This document shows positions 1 to 9,457 of a stretch of DNA of 64,000 nucleotides, in pieces (within the stretch, counting starts at the first letter, position 1; every line of letters starts with the position of its first letter). Made by a program: the position numbers and the translations under genes. The notes beneath the pieces were generated by a model. The model made no database searches, was not told where the DNA came from, and saw nothing but the letters and a program-made list of their open reading frames with translations. Source of the stretch: Olsenella sp. oral taxon 807 (GTDB lineage: Bacteria > Actinomycetota > Coriobacteriia > Coriobacteriales > Atopobiaceae); the NCBI RefSeq assembly GCF_001189515.2, contig NZ_CP012069.2:1116001-1180000 (forward strand), read 5' to 3'.

Positions 1-239
1 CCACCGTCGCTGCAAACGCAGTCATGGAGCTCGCAAAGAAAAACGGCATCGACGTCGAGATCTGCCAGTGCCGCATCTCGGAGATCGCCTCGAACTTGGA
101 TAACGCCGTCCTCATCGTCCCGACCTCTCGCCTCAAGCGCGACTTTGGCATCCCCATCGTCCCCGGTACCGCGTTCATCTCGGGCGTCGGCACCGAGAAG
201 GTCGAGGCGAAGATACTCAAGGCACTGAAGGACAAGTAG
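1..239 (+). CDS. gatB: PTS galactitol-type EIIB component, 3' end only
   Basis: The window opens inside this gene; the reading frame runs from base 3 to the TAG at 237-239. EIIB accepts phosphate from EIIA on an N-terminal cysteine and passes it to the sugar during transport; that cysteine lies upstream of the window. What remains (TVAANAV..., then VEICQCRISEI and IVPGTAFISGVG) fits the C-terminal part of GatB-type EIIB proteins, including the conserved alanine-rich helix just after the active-site loop. The ATG at 24 is internal, because the frame is open and GatB-like before it. The next gene, 75 bp on, is the matching EIIC. A gatA gene would be expected just outside the window. Confidence is high for the family and moderate for galactitol as the substrate, which rests mainly on gatC and gatD. 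Confidence 0.85.
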   Translation, partial: TVAANAVMELAKKNGIDVEICQCRISEIASNLDNAVLIVPTSRLKRDFGIPIVPGTAFISGVGTEKVEAKILKALKDK

Positions 240-313
240 GTCACAGACAGCTAGCTGCCATTATTTTTTTAGGGTCATGTTCTTGATACAGAAGGAAGGG
301 AGTGTTAAAGACC

Positions 314-1699
314 ATGCTTGATGGAGCGATCTTCACTATCAAGTACATCATCGATATGGGCGCCTCGGTCATGCTACCCATCATCATCGCAATACTCAGC
401 ATCGTCGTGGGGGTGGGACCTGGCAAGGCCGTTCGTGCCGGCCTTATGATCGGCGTGGGCTTCGTCGGCCTGAACCTCATTGTGACGCTCATGAACGATC
501 AGCTGGGTCCTGCCGCACAGGCCATGAGCGAGCGCTTTGGCTTGTCACTGACCATCATCGACCAGGGCTGGCCGGGCATCTCTCCGGCAGCCTGGGCCTC
601 GCAGATCGCCTACGTGGCTATCCCGCTTGCCGTTGCCATTAACGTCGTTATGCTGCTTCTCAAGCTTACCAAGGTCGTTAATGTCGACATATGGAACATC
701 TGGCACTTCACGTTCACAGGTGCGATCGCCTACGTCGTCACCGGAAACTATTGGATCGGCATGCTGGGGGTCGCAATCCATGCCATCGTAGCCTACAAGC
801 TCGGTGACATTTGGGCCCCTGTCATGGAGGAGTACTTCGAGCTGGACGGCATCACCGTTCCCCACGGAGACTCTGCCTTCATGGGACCCTATGCGGTGTG
901 CGTGGACTGGCTGATCGATAGGATCCCGGTTCTTCGTGACGTTGACATCAACGCGGACACCCTGCAGGAGAAGATCGGCGTCTTCGGTGAGCCCGTCGTC
1001 ATAGGATTTGCCCTCGGCGCCATCATCGGCCTACTCGCGGGCTATGACGTCGCCGGCTTCCTAAAGTTGGGCGTGAACATGGCTGCCGTCATGGTCCTCA
1101 TGCCCAAGATCGTCAAGTGCATCATGGACGGTCTCATGCCACTCACAGAGTCCGCCAAGAAGGTCATGAACGAGCGGTTCGGAGGCGAGCAGTACTACAT
1201 CGGTCTCGACCCTGCCATCCTCCTCGGTGACTCCCAGGTCGTCACCGCAGGACTCATCTTCATCCCCATCACGCTGCTTCTGGCGATCATCATACCGGGC
1301 AATCGCGTCCTTCCCTTTGGTGACCTCGCGACCATCGGCTTCTTCATCGCCATCGCCGTCGGCATCCACAAGGGCAACCTGTTCCGCACGCTCTTCTCGG
1401 GGACGTTGATCATGTCTATCATCATCTGGATCGCCAACCAGACGGTGGACTGGGTCACCGCGCTCGGGACCTCCACAGGTATCTTCACCCTTGCCCCAGG
1501 AGCCCAGATTGCGGCACTCGATCAGGGTGGGTGGCCCATCACCTATGTCTTCACGTCGATCTGCAGCATGCAGAACCTGGTTTCGGTCATCCTGATCACC
1601 GGTTCGTACGTCGCCTGCCTCGTGATGTCAGTACGTTTCTCGAAGAGGCGCGCCGCAGAGGTCGCTGTCGCGCGCAAGGATGAGGACGACGAGCTATAG
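314..1699 (+). CDS. gatC: PTS galactitol-specific EIIC permease
   Basis: This is the membrane channel of a galactitol phosphotransferase system, about 461 residues against about 450 in enteric GatC. Long stretches match what is known of GatC: VVNVDIWNIWH, the HGDSAFMGP segment, FGEPV and LPFGDLATIGFF. About ten hydrophobic segments are visible across the protein, with a charged C-terminal tail ending KDEDDEL. The frame is also open from a GTG at 302, but the purine-rich AGGAAGGGAG stretch at about 292-301 would then sit on top of the start; the ATG at 314 is correctly spaced behind it, so I use 314. Together with EIIB it would import galactitol and release galactitol-1-phosphate in the cytoplasm, which is the substrate of the dehydrogenase encoded next. 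Confidence 0.92.
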   Translation: MLDGAIFTIKYIIDMGASVMLPIIIAILSIVVGVGPGKAVRAGLMIGVGFVGLNLIVTLMNDQLGPAAQAMSERFGLSLTIIDQGWPGISPAAWASQIAYVAIPLAVAINVVMLLLKLTKVVNVDIWNIWHFTFTGAIAYVVTGNYWIGMLGVAIHAIVAYKLGDIWAPVMEEYFELDGITVPHGDSAFMGPYAVCVDWLIDRIPVLRDVDINADTLQEKIGVFGEPVVIGFALGAIIGLLAGYDVAGFLKLGVNMAAVMVLMPKIVKCIMDGLMPLTESAKKVMNERFGGEQYYIGLDPAILLGDSQVVTAGLIFIPITLLLAIIIPGNRVLPFGDLATIGFFIAIAVGIHKGNLFRTLFSGTLIMSIIIWIANQTVDWVTALGTSTGIFTLAPGAQIAALDQGGWPITYVFTSICSMQNLVSVILITGSYVACLVMSVRFSKRRAAEVAVARKDEDDEL

Positions 1700-1839
1700 G
1701 CCCCTCTAGGGAGTAACGGGAGGCGGGTGTTGGGCATCGCCTCTTGAGGATGTGCCAAGACATCAACACCAACGAACGCTCCTTTATCGCGAGAGCTCAT
1801 GAGAGCTCATAGGTATGGGAAAAGGAAGGGAGCATTGCC

Positions 1840-2886
1840 ATGAAGGCGGGAGTCGTACATGCGCGCGAGGACATTCGCTACGAGGACATCGAGCGTCCTG
1901 CGCCCAAGAGGGGTGAGGTTCTGATCAAAGTCAAGTACACGGGGATCTGTGGCTCTGACGTGCCGCGCGTGAACGGTGACGCATGTCACTTCTACCCCAA
2001 CGTCCTCGGGCACGAGTTCTCGGGCACCGTCGAGGACGTAGGCGAGGGGGTCACGTCGCTTGGGGCCAAAGATCGCGTGGCCGGCGTGCCCTTGGTTCCC
2101 TGTATGGAGTGTGATGACTGCAGGCGCGGTGACTTCTCGCTCTGCAAGCACTACACGTTCATCGGCTCGCGCCGTTTTGGCAGCTTTGCGGAGTACGTGT
2201 GCGTACCCGAGGCCAACGCCGTTAAGGTTGCCGATGAGGTGAGCTTCGAGCAGGCCGCGCTCTTTGAGCCTGCCACCATCGCCGTCCACGGCCTGGACTG
2301 CGTTCCCTACAGAGGTGGCAAAACGGTCGCCATCGTGGGCGGCGGAACCATCGGGCTTCTCACCGCGCAGTTCGCAAAGATCTATGGCGCGGCTAGGCTC
2401 GTCGTGTTCGACGTCCAGAGGGAGCGCCTGGAGCTTGCCAAGAGCCTCGGCGCGGACGATGTCGTTGACTCGAGTGAGGAGGGGTGGCTAGAGGGTGCCC
2501 TCGAACTCACTGGTGGGCGTGGCTTCGACTACGTCTATGGCACGGCAGGAGCGGTGCCCACGATCAAGATGCCCTTCGATCTTGTGGCAAACAAGGGATA
2601 TGTATGCTACATCGGCACCCCCACGCGCGAGATCAGCTTCTCGATCGATGAGTGGGAGAAGATAAACCGTAGGGAGTTTACGCTCACTGGTTCGTGGATG
2701 AGCTACTCCGCGCCGTTTCCCGGGCAGGAGTGGAAGACCGTCGCGCACTTTTTTGCGACTGGCCAGCTCAGGTACGAGGGGCTCGTGTTCAAGACCCTTC
2801 CGCTGAGCCGGATAGCCGATGCCTTCGAGATGTACAAGACACCCGGTGCCGTGAAGGGCAAGATCCTCATCGATTCTGAGGCGTAG
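1840..2886 (+). CDS. gatD: Galactitol-1-phosphate 5-dehydrogenase, zinc MDR family
   Basis: This 348-residue zinc-dependent medium-chain dehydrogenase would oxidise galactitol-1-phosphate to tagatose-6-phosphate with NAD. Catalytic zinc ligands are visible as C37 (ICGSD) and H58-E59 (GHEFSG). The structural zinc cluster is C88, C91, C94 and C102. A GGGTIG dinucleotide-binding turn lies near residue 166. The length matches GatD (about 346 residues). The ATG at 1840 follows a clear AAAGGAAGGGAG ribosome site. It lies 140 bp after gatC on the same strand, consistent with one operon. Sorbitol dehydrogenase is the main alternative from sequence alone; the adjoining GatB/GatC makes galactitol-1-phosphate the better call. 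Confidence 0.88.
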   Translation: MKAGVVHAREDIRYEDIERPAPKRGEVLIKVKYTGICGSDVPRVNGDACHFYPNVLGHEFSGTVEDVGEGVTSLGAKDRVAGVPLVPCMECDDCRRGDFSLCKHYTFIGSRRFGSFAEYVCVPEANAVKVADEVSFEQAALFEPATIAVHGLDCVPYRGGKTVAIVGGGTIGLLTAQFAKIYGAARLVVFDVQRERLELAKSLGADDVVDSSEEGWLEGALELTGGRGFDYVYGTAGAVPTIKMPFDLVANKGYVCYIGTPTREISFSIDEWEKINRREFTLTGSWMSYSAPFPGQEWKTVAHFFATGQLRYEGLVFKTLPLSRIADAFEMYKTPGAVKGKILIDSEA

Positions 2887-3665
2887 GGCAGCATCGCTAC
2901 CTCTGGCGTCGCGACCTCACCAGGTTCGGCCGTGCCTGAATGCATGGCCGGACCTTCGCGTCATGCGGGTCGTCTGCCCAGAGTGGCCGGTGAGCTCACC
3001 GGCGAGCGCACATCTCGTCGAGCGTCGCGAACCGGACCGCATCCTCGCCGAGGTCGACCTCACGCCTGCGGAGCAGCGGACTCGTTTCGGCTGGGCGGCT
3101 TCGGTCGCCGCTGGCCGAAGCCGTATGAGCGCGTCGCGTGAGCCGATGGCATACATTCTGGGTGGTCCTGTCGCCTTCCTATACTCAGCGAGTTTCTCCA
3201 GTACGTTTTCACCATGCTGATCGACAAAAGCCCACCCACCGTTGATCTTTTTCTTAAGGTGACGAAAACGTACACTTTTATAGAGACTGGTCAAGTATCG
3301 GGACTCATAGCCGTGCCCGTTGTGCGTCGGACGCGGGCAAAAGCCTAGCCAACTTAAATCTTGTCAAAGCACACGGCGGTATTCCAGTATCCGTCCCTGT
3401 GGGTACGGGATGCGTCTGAGTTGTCTGTTCTTGTTTCCCGTGACTTTGAATAGATCGGTAAATCCATCCTCATCTCGCTTAAACCTTTCCGGCATAACTT
3501 CGACGTTCAGGTGACGGTGCCATGAAAAGGCCCGGGCTGACGCATATTGAACTAACGGATGGCCGGTACGAGGTGGCCAGGGGGTCTCGGGACCCTCTGG
3601 CGCACATCTCCGTGTTTCGAGGACCTACGCTTCTAAGGCGCGCCGACTTCTGGCGTCGTGATGGC
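2887..3665. other. Intergenic region of about 780 bp, no convincing gene
   Basis: This separates gatD (+) from the convergent DUF285 gene (-). Short open frames occur on both strands. The most protein-like is a minus-strand stretch at roughly 3120-3294 (beginning MTSLYKSVRFRHLKKK) that turns into low-complexity Arg/Ser-rich sequence, as expected of a decayed gene end or an antisense shadow. A strong imperfect hairpin lies at about 3577-3600 (CCAGGGGGTC, a TCGG loop, then GACCCTCTGG). I see no RNA gene or intact transposase. Confidence 0.4.
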
Positions 3666-6600
3666 TCAGCTGCACTCCCGCGCCCACACCCAGGTGCCTG
3701 CAAGTGAGGGGCCAAAAGCTTCGGCCAGCTCCTCCGCGCCCATCTCGGGCTGGCCGCCCCCCAAGGCCCACTTCCCGGTGTAGGGAGGCGTCGCGGGAGG
3801 GTTGGGCAGGCTCGCGAGCCACGGGCTCAGTGAGGGGTCGCAGGGTCTGAACGAGAAATCGGGACCGAGCCTGACCTCACTGAGCTCATCGCAATAGGAG
3901 AACATCTCCCGCAGGAACTCGACGCTGGACATATCCCAACCCGTCATGTCCAGCGAGGAAAGCGAGACACAGCCATCGAACATGCCACTCATGTCCCGCA
4001 CGCTTGATACGTCCCATGTGGAGACATCCAGGGAGGCGAGCGAGGGGCAGATGAGGAACATGCCCTCCATGTTCTCCACCCGCGAGACGTTCCAGCCGGA
4101 GACGTCGAGCGAGGCCAGTGAGGTACACCTCTGAAACATGCCCCCCATGTTCCTCACCTGTGAGGTGTCCCAGCTGGAGGCTTCGAGAGAGGTTAGTGAG
4201 TGGCAGTCACAGAACATGCTGCGCATGTCACCAACCCTTGAGGTGTCCCAGCCGGAGGCATCGAGCGATGCCAGTGAGCGACAGTCGCAGAACATCAGGG
4301 ACATGTCGCTGACCCCGGAGACGTCCCAGCCAAAGAGGTCGAGCGAGGTCAACGATCGACAGTCGCGGAACATGCCGCGCATGTTCTCCACCCTGGAGAC
4401 GTTCCAGCCAAAGAGATCGAGAGAGGAAAGGGCCTGGCACTCGTAGAACATCAGGGACATGTCGCTGACCCCGGAGACGTCCCAACCGGAGAGGTCGAGG
4501 GAGTCCAGGACGTAGCACGACTCAAACATGCGGGACATGTCCGTGACGCCCGAGACGTCCCAGTTCGAGGCGTCAAGGTGCCAGAGCGCCGGGCACAGGC
4601 CAAACATACCGGACATGTCGCGTGTCCGCGAGGTGTCGAGGCCCGTAAGGTACATCTCTGAGCAGCGCTCCAGCCCGAAGAACAGGTAGGAGCACCCCGC
4701 ACCCAGGCGCACCTTTCCCAGGACCCTGACAACTGCGATCTCAAGGCGCTGGTCGTGCCAGGGGGCGTCGGTCGGGCTGCCTGTGAGGCAGGGCGCCTCG
4801 CCTGAAACGCACCCCGCCGCAGGCGCGAGCCAGAGGGTGCCAAAGGCGTCCAGAGCCCAGCGGCAGCTCCCCCACGCCTTCCATATGGCGTCGTCATCGG
4901 GCGGGGCATCGGCTGCGACCGGTGCGGGGATCGGATCCCCCCAGGCTCGACCAACGTCGCAGTTCACGTGGAAGGTCATGTTGGCAAACTCTCTTCGACA
5001 AGGATCAAGGTTGGGGTTTCTCACGTAGATGTCATAGGAACAGTCATCGAACTCGCTGAAGTCCATGCCCCACTTCTCGGCCAAGCGGGTCTCGTCGTGG
5101 AAGGCCTCGGTCGCTCCTGCGAAGAGACGGATCACCTCGAAGAGAAGATCGAACACCTCCGTGCGAGGCCTGCATGCGATGGGGCCGCCGTAGACGACGT
5201 CACCTTGCATGTCTTGGTGAGCCAGCTTGTTTCGATTGTGCTCGGGGATAAACCAGACTCGCTCGCCACCGAAGCAGACGTCAGAGCAGTGTTCCGTAAC
5301 GGATACGCAGAAGCCCCCGCCCCATCCGTCAAGAAGCAGCGCAAACGTCTGGTCGTCCTCCTCTTCCTCGTCCATTATAAGCGTCAGGAGGTGGGAGAAG
5401 TCACTCAGTTGGAGGCGCCTGAGGAGAAGCTGGTGAGCCTCCCAGGTTCGAACACCCATCCCCGGTCCCGTAAGGCACCGCGACGGGTTCGCGCCAAGAA
5501 ACGGACGACTGACTCTTCTGCGAATCGGCCGTGCGAGGAGTGCCGATAGTCCGGTGGCTTCCTGGGGAGGCTCGGGGCGGGGTCTGTCGGGCACGAGCAC
5601 GTACGGCTCCCTGGCGGGCGCGGAAGGCTCTTCAGCTGCAGGAGGATCTGACTCACCGGCTGCGATGCCATCCTCAATGACGCCCCAGCCGGCGGTCTCC
5701 CAGTCGGCTCCCGTCGCATCGCAGTTCACGTGAACGATGACGTTGGCGAGGCGCACGGCGCGCGGGGCGGAGCGCCCATCCCTCACATAGAGGTCATAGG
5801 TGCACTCAGAGAAGGGGTCGAGGCCGGGCGATATCCATCTCATCCGGCCACCCTCGACCGTCTCGTCGTGGAAGACGCCCGTCGCCCCGGCAAGGGTACC
5901 CGCCAGTTCGAGCAAGACAGCGAGCACCTCGGCGCGCGGGCGTCCCTCGAAGGGGCCGCCGTAGAGGATGTCATCGTGAGAGGAGGGCCGGGCTAGCTCG
6001 GGGCGCAGAGACTCAGCGGCCACTACGACGCGCTCTCCCAGGGCACAGACCTCGCACAGGCTCGGGCCGATGCCCACCCACAGGTCGCCCGCCGTTCCGT
6101 TGAGGCGCAGGCAGCACGCGGAGCCATCCTCACCGCCCTCCACGTCGTAGGTCAGCAGTGTTCCGACATCGCCCGCCTGCAGGGCGCGGGAGAGCCACGC
6201 AGCCTCCTCGCGCGGGCTAGCTCCCGTGGCGGGAGGATCCGGTGGGGCGGCCCAGCCGGATCCCACGTGGAAGGTCACGTTGGCGACTACCCGCTCGCCG
6301 GGTTCCAAGAGGGGGTTGTCCACGTAGATGTCGAAGTGCGACTCCCCGGGACCCTCTGACGTCGTGTGACGGGCGCTGCGGGCGCCGGTGAGGATACGTA
6401 GGGCCTCGGCGAGGACGTCTCCCGCTGCAGTGGGGTCCCGGCAGATGACGTCGCCTGCTGTGGGCGACGGGCCGCCCTCGGAAGCGCCGGGGCCAGCGGC
6501 CCAGACGCGCTCATCCCAGAGGGACACCGTCGAAGCACCGGGACTCGTCTCGACGACCAGGCCGCTGTCCGCGCCGTTGATGCGGGTGCGAAGCGTTTGG

Positions 6601-6779
6601 CCTTCCTGCTCGGTCTTGTCGACCCGAATGGGGAGGGGGCCGTCAGATGAGGCGGAGCGGATGACGTGGCTGAGGAACTCCTCGGACGGGGATACCTGCC
6701 TCTTCCACCTCGAGGAGGCGTCCCCTGGGGATATGTAGGCGCACAGGTCCTTATGTCTCTGGCGGATGAGCCTTCCCAT
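3666..6779 (-). CDS. DUF285 (BspA-type) leucine-rich repeat protein with three copies of an unrecognised domain
   Basis: The protein has 1037 residues from the ATG at 6779, chosen because GGGAGGAC sits six bases upstream; the frame stays open to 6857 without a better ribosome site. The C-terminal part (about residues 720-960) has ten 24-25-residue DUF285 repeats of the form MSxMFxxCxxLxxLDxSxWDVSxVxD. It ends in the TGKW...GTWVW segment that often closes such proteins in this group. The N-terminal two thirds holds a module seen three times, each ending in a YDIYVRNP...ANxTFHVNCD-like signature near residues 170, 348 and 601; copies 2 and 3 also share YGGP..RPR.EV and GAT..FHDET. I do not recognise this module. 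There is no signal peptide, anchor or sorting motif, which is unusual because most BspA proteins are surface-exposed. It may be cytosolic or exported by another route. It interrupts the galactitol genes. Confidence 0.8.
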   Translation of the reverse strand: MGRLIRQRHKDLCAYISPGDASSRWKRQVSPSEEFLSHVIRSASSDGPLPIRVDKTEQEGQTLRTRINGADSGLVVETSPGASTVSLWDERVWAAGPGASEGGPSPTAGDVICRDPTAAGDVLAEALRILTGARSARHTTSEGPGESHFDIYVDNPLLEPGERVVANVTFHVGSGWAAPPDPPATGASPREEAAWLSRALQAGDVGTLLTYDVEGGEDGSACCLRLNGTAGDLWVGIGPSLCEVCALGERVVVAAESLRPELARPSSHDDILYGGPFEGRPRAEVLAVLLELAGTLAGATGVFHDETVEGGRMRWISPGLDPFSECTYDLYVRDGRSAPRAVRLANVIVHVNCDATGADWETAGWGVIEDGIAAGESDPPAAEEPSAPAREPYVLVPDRPRPEPPQEATGLSALLARPIRRRVSRPFLGANPSRCLTGPGMGVRTWEAHQLLLRRLQLSDFSHLLTLIMDEEEEDDQTFALLLDGWGGGFCVSVTEHCSDVCFGGERVWFIPEHNRNKLAHQDMQGDVVYGGPIACRPRTEVFDLLFEVIRLFAGATEAFHDETRLAEKWGMDFSEFDDCSYDIYVRNPNLDPCRREFANMTFHVNCDVGRAWGDPIPAPVAADAPPDDDAIWKAWGSCRWALDAFGTLWLAPAAGCVSGEAPCLTGSPTDAPWHDQRLEIAVVRVLGKVRLGAGCSYLFFGLERCSEMYLTGLDTSRTRDMSGMFGLCPALWHLDASNWDVSGVTDMSRMFESCYVLDSLDLSGWDVSGVSDMSLMFYECQALSSLDLFGWNVSRVENMRGMFRDCRSLTSLDLFGWDVSGVSDMSLMFCDCRSLASLDASGWDTSRVGDMRSMFCDCHSLTSLEASSWDTSQVRNMGGMFQRCTSLASLDVSGWNVSRVENMEGMFLICPSLASLDVSTWDVSSVRDMSGMFDGCVSLSSLDMTGWDMSSVEFLREMFSYCDELSEVRLGPDFSFRPCDPSLSPWLASLPNPPATPPYTGKWALGGGQPEMGAEELAEAFGPSLAGTWVWARECS

Positions 6780-7277
6780 GCCGTCCTCCCATCCCTCTGT
6801 TGATCCCCCGCATACTGTTAGCGTCGGTCGCATCGCCATGCTATCGATAATATACAAAATCCTACTATACGATAGAGACTTCGTGAGTTCGTGTGGGTAG
6901 GTGGTTGCGTCACCGCCCCGGTGGGGTGGGCCTCAGGTCCGAACATCTGAGTAGCGCGGGGCCATGGGGCCGTCGATGTCATGGGACCCGTGGCCCCGCC
7001 CGGTCGCGCGAGCGGCCGTGGGTATGCAGGAGTGTACACAGATCGGAGAAAATGGGCTCTCGGTTCTGTTTTGGGGCATTCGTGTACACTGTTGCGACGC
7101 GATTCGCCGAGGCGTCAACCCACGCTAACTCTCGAAGAGCCATACGATATCAGCCTTTTCATTGGTGCTAACACCCTCGATGTCTCGCTGATCGCATGCT
7201 GCTTGGGTTCCACGATGCTCTACTCTACAGTCGGCTCGGCCACCCACAATGCCGTCACGGCCGGTGGGTTGGGGCCC
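6780..7277. other. Upstream region of the DUF285 gene with a candidate minus-strand promoter
   Basis: No gene is supported here. In the minus orientation a TATAGT box (complement of 6864-6869) lies upstream of the DUF285 gene. Just beyond it is a 21-bp element at 6875-6895 containing CTTCGTGAGTTCG. A 19-of-21 match to that element occurs at 17098-17118, upstream of another minus-strand operon. A GGTTGGGGCCCTCAACC palindrome near 7266-7282 sits at the 3' end of the next minus-strand gene and could contribute to termination, although it lacks a T run. Confidence 0.35.
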
Positions 7278-8210
7278 TCAACCGACGGCACGGACCTCGA
7301 CATGGCTCATGATCGCGTCGCGGTCCGCCGGATCGTATTCGCCCGTGTTTGGCGACATCGCCGCGGCAGACGCGACGGCGATGGCATAGGCCAGCGCCTC
7401 CCTCGGGGCCATCGCGCGCTCGAACGCCACGGCGAAGGCGGCTACCATTGAGTCTCCGCAGCCCACGGTGTTTGCCACCTTGACCTTTGGGGGGATGGCC
7501 CGAAAGCAGCCTTCTTCGCAGGCGAGCAGGGCCCCGTCCTTGCCCAGTGAGATCACGACCTGCTCCACGCCATCCTCGCGCAGGCTCCTCGCCTGTGTGA
7601 CGACATTGTCCTGAGCCGTGGCCATAGCACCCAAGAGTGCCTCGATCTCGTCCTGGTTGGGTTTTATCATCGTGGGACTAGCCTCAAGGCCAAGCCTGAG
7701 CTCCTCGCCCGAGCTGTCGAGGATGACCCGTTTGCCCTCGCCTAAGGCGAGCCTGACGAGCTTTTGGTAGCTGTCCTTGCCCACGCCGGCAGGCAGGCTT
7801 CCCGAGAGCGTGACGACGTCTGAGCCTGCGATGATGGAGGGAAACTCTGCAAGGTAGGCCTCAAACTCGTCGACGCCCACGGTGGGCCCGGGCTCGAGGA
7901 ACTCGGTCGAGGAGAACATGGGGTCCAGGATGTTCACACAGCTGCGTGTCTCACCGGCGATGTGCCCGAACCTGCTCCGTATGCCGTCCGCCTCGGCGAG
8001 GGCCTCGAGGTACTGCCCGTTGAACCCGCCCACGAGTCCTGTTGCCTGCACGTCTGACCCGCAGAGCCTGGCGACGCGCGCGACGTTGAGGCCCTTGCCT
8101 CCGGCGCTGTTTGCCACCCGCGCCACGCGCATGACCGTGCCACCCACTATCTCGTGCTCCATGTGGTAGGCCTTGTCGATGGATGCGTTGAGCGTGACCG
8201 TCGTTATCAT
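7278..8210 (-). CDS. PfkB-family sugar-phosphate kinase, probable tagatose-6-phosphate kinase
   Basis: This 310-residue kinase has the 1-phosphofructokinase/tagatose-6-phosphate kinase layout: an N-terminal TLNASIDKAY motif, GGKGLNVARVA near residue 37, KPNQDE in the middle and the catalytic anion-hole motif NTVGCGDSMVA near residue 250. The frame is open further upstream to 8453, but the ATG at 8210 is preceded by GAGGAGG at the right distance and starts exactly where family members start. It would phosphorylate tagatose-6-phosphate to tagatose-1,6-bisphosphate, the substrate of the aldolase encoded 79 bp upstream in the same transcript direction. 1-phosphofructokinase is the alternative; the galactitol context favours tagatose-6-phosphate. 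Confidence 0.8.
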   Translation of the reverse strand: MITTVTLNASIDKAYHMEHEIVGGTVMRVARVANSAGGKGLNVARVARLCGSDVQATGLVGGFNGQYLEALAEADGIRSRFGHIAGETRSCVNILDPMFSSTEFLEPGPTVGVDEFEAYLAEFPSIIAGSDVVTLSGSLPAGVGKDSYQKLVRLALGEGKRVILDSSGEELRLGLEASPTMIKPNQDEIEALLGAMATAQDNVVTQARSLREDGVEQVVISLGKDGALLACEEGCFRAIPPKVKVANTVGCGDSMVAAFAVAFERAMAPREALAYAIAVASAAAMSPNTGEYDPADRDAIMSHVEVRAVG

Positions 8211-8289
8211 TGCTTGCCTCCTCGGTAGAAGGGGCGCCTGGGGCGACTTGCCTGGTATGCGGTCGTCCCAGACGCCAACAGGATGTGCC

Positions 8290-9141
8290 CTACGCCTTGT
8301 TCGTGGAGCCAAGATTGTCCATGTGGCTCTCGACAACGGCCTGGATCTCATCCATGCCGGGAGCGGCTGGCTTTTTGGGATCAAAGCACGCGGGGTCCTT
8401 TTCCATGTGGCCCATGAAGCCGTGCATGAAGGCCTGGCGCAGCTCGGTGGCATAGTTCACCTTACATATGCCGTTGGCGATGGCCTCAGCCACCTGGTCG
8501 TCGGGTACGCCGGAGGTGCCGTGGAGCACCAGGGGTATGCTCAGGCGAGAGCAGATGGCCTTGAGGACGCCTTGCTCGATGTGAGGCGTACCCTTGTAGA
8601 TGCCGTGCACGGTCCCCACCCCAACGGCCAGCGAGCTGCACTGGGTGCGCGCGACGAACTCTTCGGCCTCGTCGGGGTCAGTATAGGGGCTCTCGCCCTC
8701 GACGGCTGGTCCGTCATCCTCCTTGCCACCCACCTTGCCGAGCTCGGCCTCGACGGGGAGGTTGATGGGCAGTGCTACCTTGGTGACCGACTCGGTGAGG
8801 GCGATGTTGTCCTCGAAGGGGACGTGTGACCCATCGATCATAACGGAGCTGTAGCCTGCGCGGATGGCCTGTACGCAGCGGTCGAAGCCGTTGCCGTGGT
8901 CCAGGTGCAGGGCAACGGGCACGTCGGCGCTCTCGGCTGCGCAGCGAACCATGGCCACGAAGTAGTCGAGGCTCGCGTACCTTACCGTGCCGGGGGTTGT
9001 CTGCATGATGACGGGCGACCTCTTCGATTGCGCCGCACGGACAACCGCCATGACGAACTCGAGGTTCTCGACGTTGAAGGCGCCGACGGCATAGTGGCCC
9101 TCCTGTGCCCTGAGCAGCATTTCCTTGGTGGTGACGAACAT
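8290..9141 (-). CDS. gatY: Class II ketose-bisphosphate aldolase, tagatose-1,6-bisphosphate type
   Basis: A zinc-dependent class II aldolase of 283 residues, the GatY/KbaY length. The catalytic aspartate and first zinc histidine are D81-H82 in ALHLDHG; further zinc or phosphate ligands are in GTVHGIYKG and VLHGTSGV. It would cleave tagatose-1,6-bisphosphate to glyceraldehyde-3-phosphate and dihydroxyacetone phosphate. Enteric GatY needs a GatZ helper; no gatZ is visible here. The ATG at 9141 follows AAGGAGGTCACT. It heads a minus-strand pair with the sugar kinase and is divergent from the DeoR regulator at 9458, so the shared 316-bp spacer probably carries control sites for both. Fructose-bisphosphate specificity cannot be excluded from sequence alone. 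Confidence 0.85.
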   Translation of the reverse strand: MFVTTKEMLLRAQEGHYAVGAFNVENLEFVMAVVRAAQSKRSPVIMQTTPGTVRYASLDYFVAMVRCAAESADVPVALHLDHGNGFDRCVQAIRAGYSSVMIDGSHVPFEDNIALTESVTKVALPINLPVEAELGKVGGKEDDGPAVEGESPYTDPDEAEEFVARTQCSSLAVGVGTVHGIYKGTPHIEQGVLKAICSRLSIPLVLHGTSGVPDDQVAEAIANGICKVNYATELRQAFMHGFMGHMEKDPACFDPKKPAAPGMDEIQAVVESHMDNLGSTNKA

Positions 9142-9362
9142 AGTGACCTCCTTGTCCCTGCATCGTTCCGTGGCGTACGATGCGCTTGTCGAGACTCATT
9201 CTAGGTGGGTCAGAAGGACTTTTCATTTTAGAAATATCACTACGTATCAAGATCGAGACCTCAAAGAGAAAGAAAAAGTAAGTAGAATAGAATTCATTAT
9301 AGAATAAGCTGGTAAATAGATACTATTGAGCTGTAAATCTCTAGATTGATCAATCAGTCGCA

Positions 9363-9396
9363 TTTTCTTACGCAAGAAAAGAAAATGTATTATACT
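9363..9396 (+). promoter_or_regulatory. Candidate promoter with an overlapping palindromic operator upstream of the DeoR regulator
   Basis: A perfect inverted repeat TTTTCTT-ACGC-AAGAAAA occupies 9363-9380. It overlaps a possible -35 (TTACGC, 9368-9373) that is 17 bp from a -10-like TATACT at 9391-9396. The spacer between the divergent regulator and aldolase genes is distinctly AT-rich compared with its surroundings. An operator bound by the DeoR protein itself is the natural inference. Confidence 0.45.
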
Positions 9397-9457
9397 TGCT
9401 AATAAGAAAGTATAGCACAACATAATTTCTACACAGACAGAAAGTGAGGAGGAGCAT

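Noticed and set aside
2917-3294. 125-residue minus-strand frame between gatD and the DUF285 gene
   Set aside because: Only the first 55 residues look protein-like; the remainder is low-complexity. Could be a remnant, but not supported as a gene.
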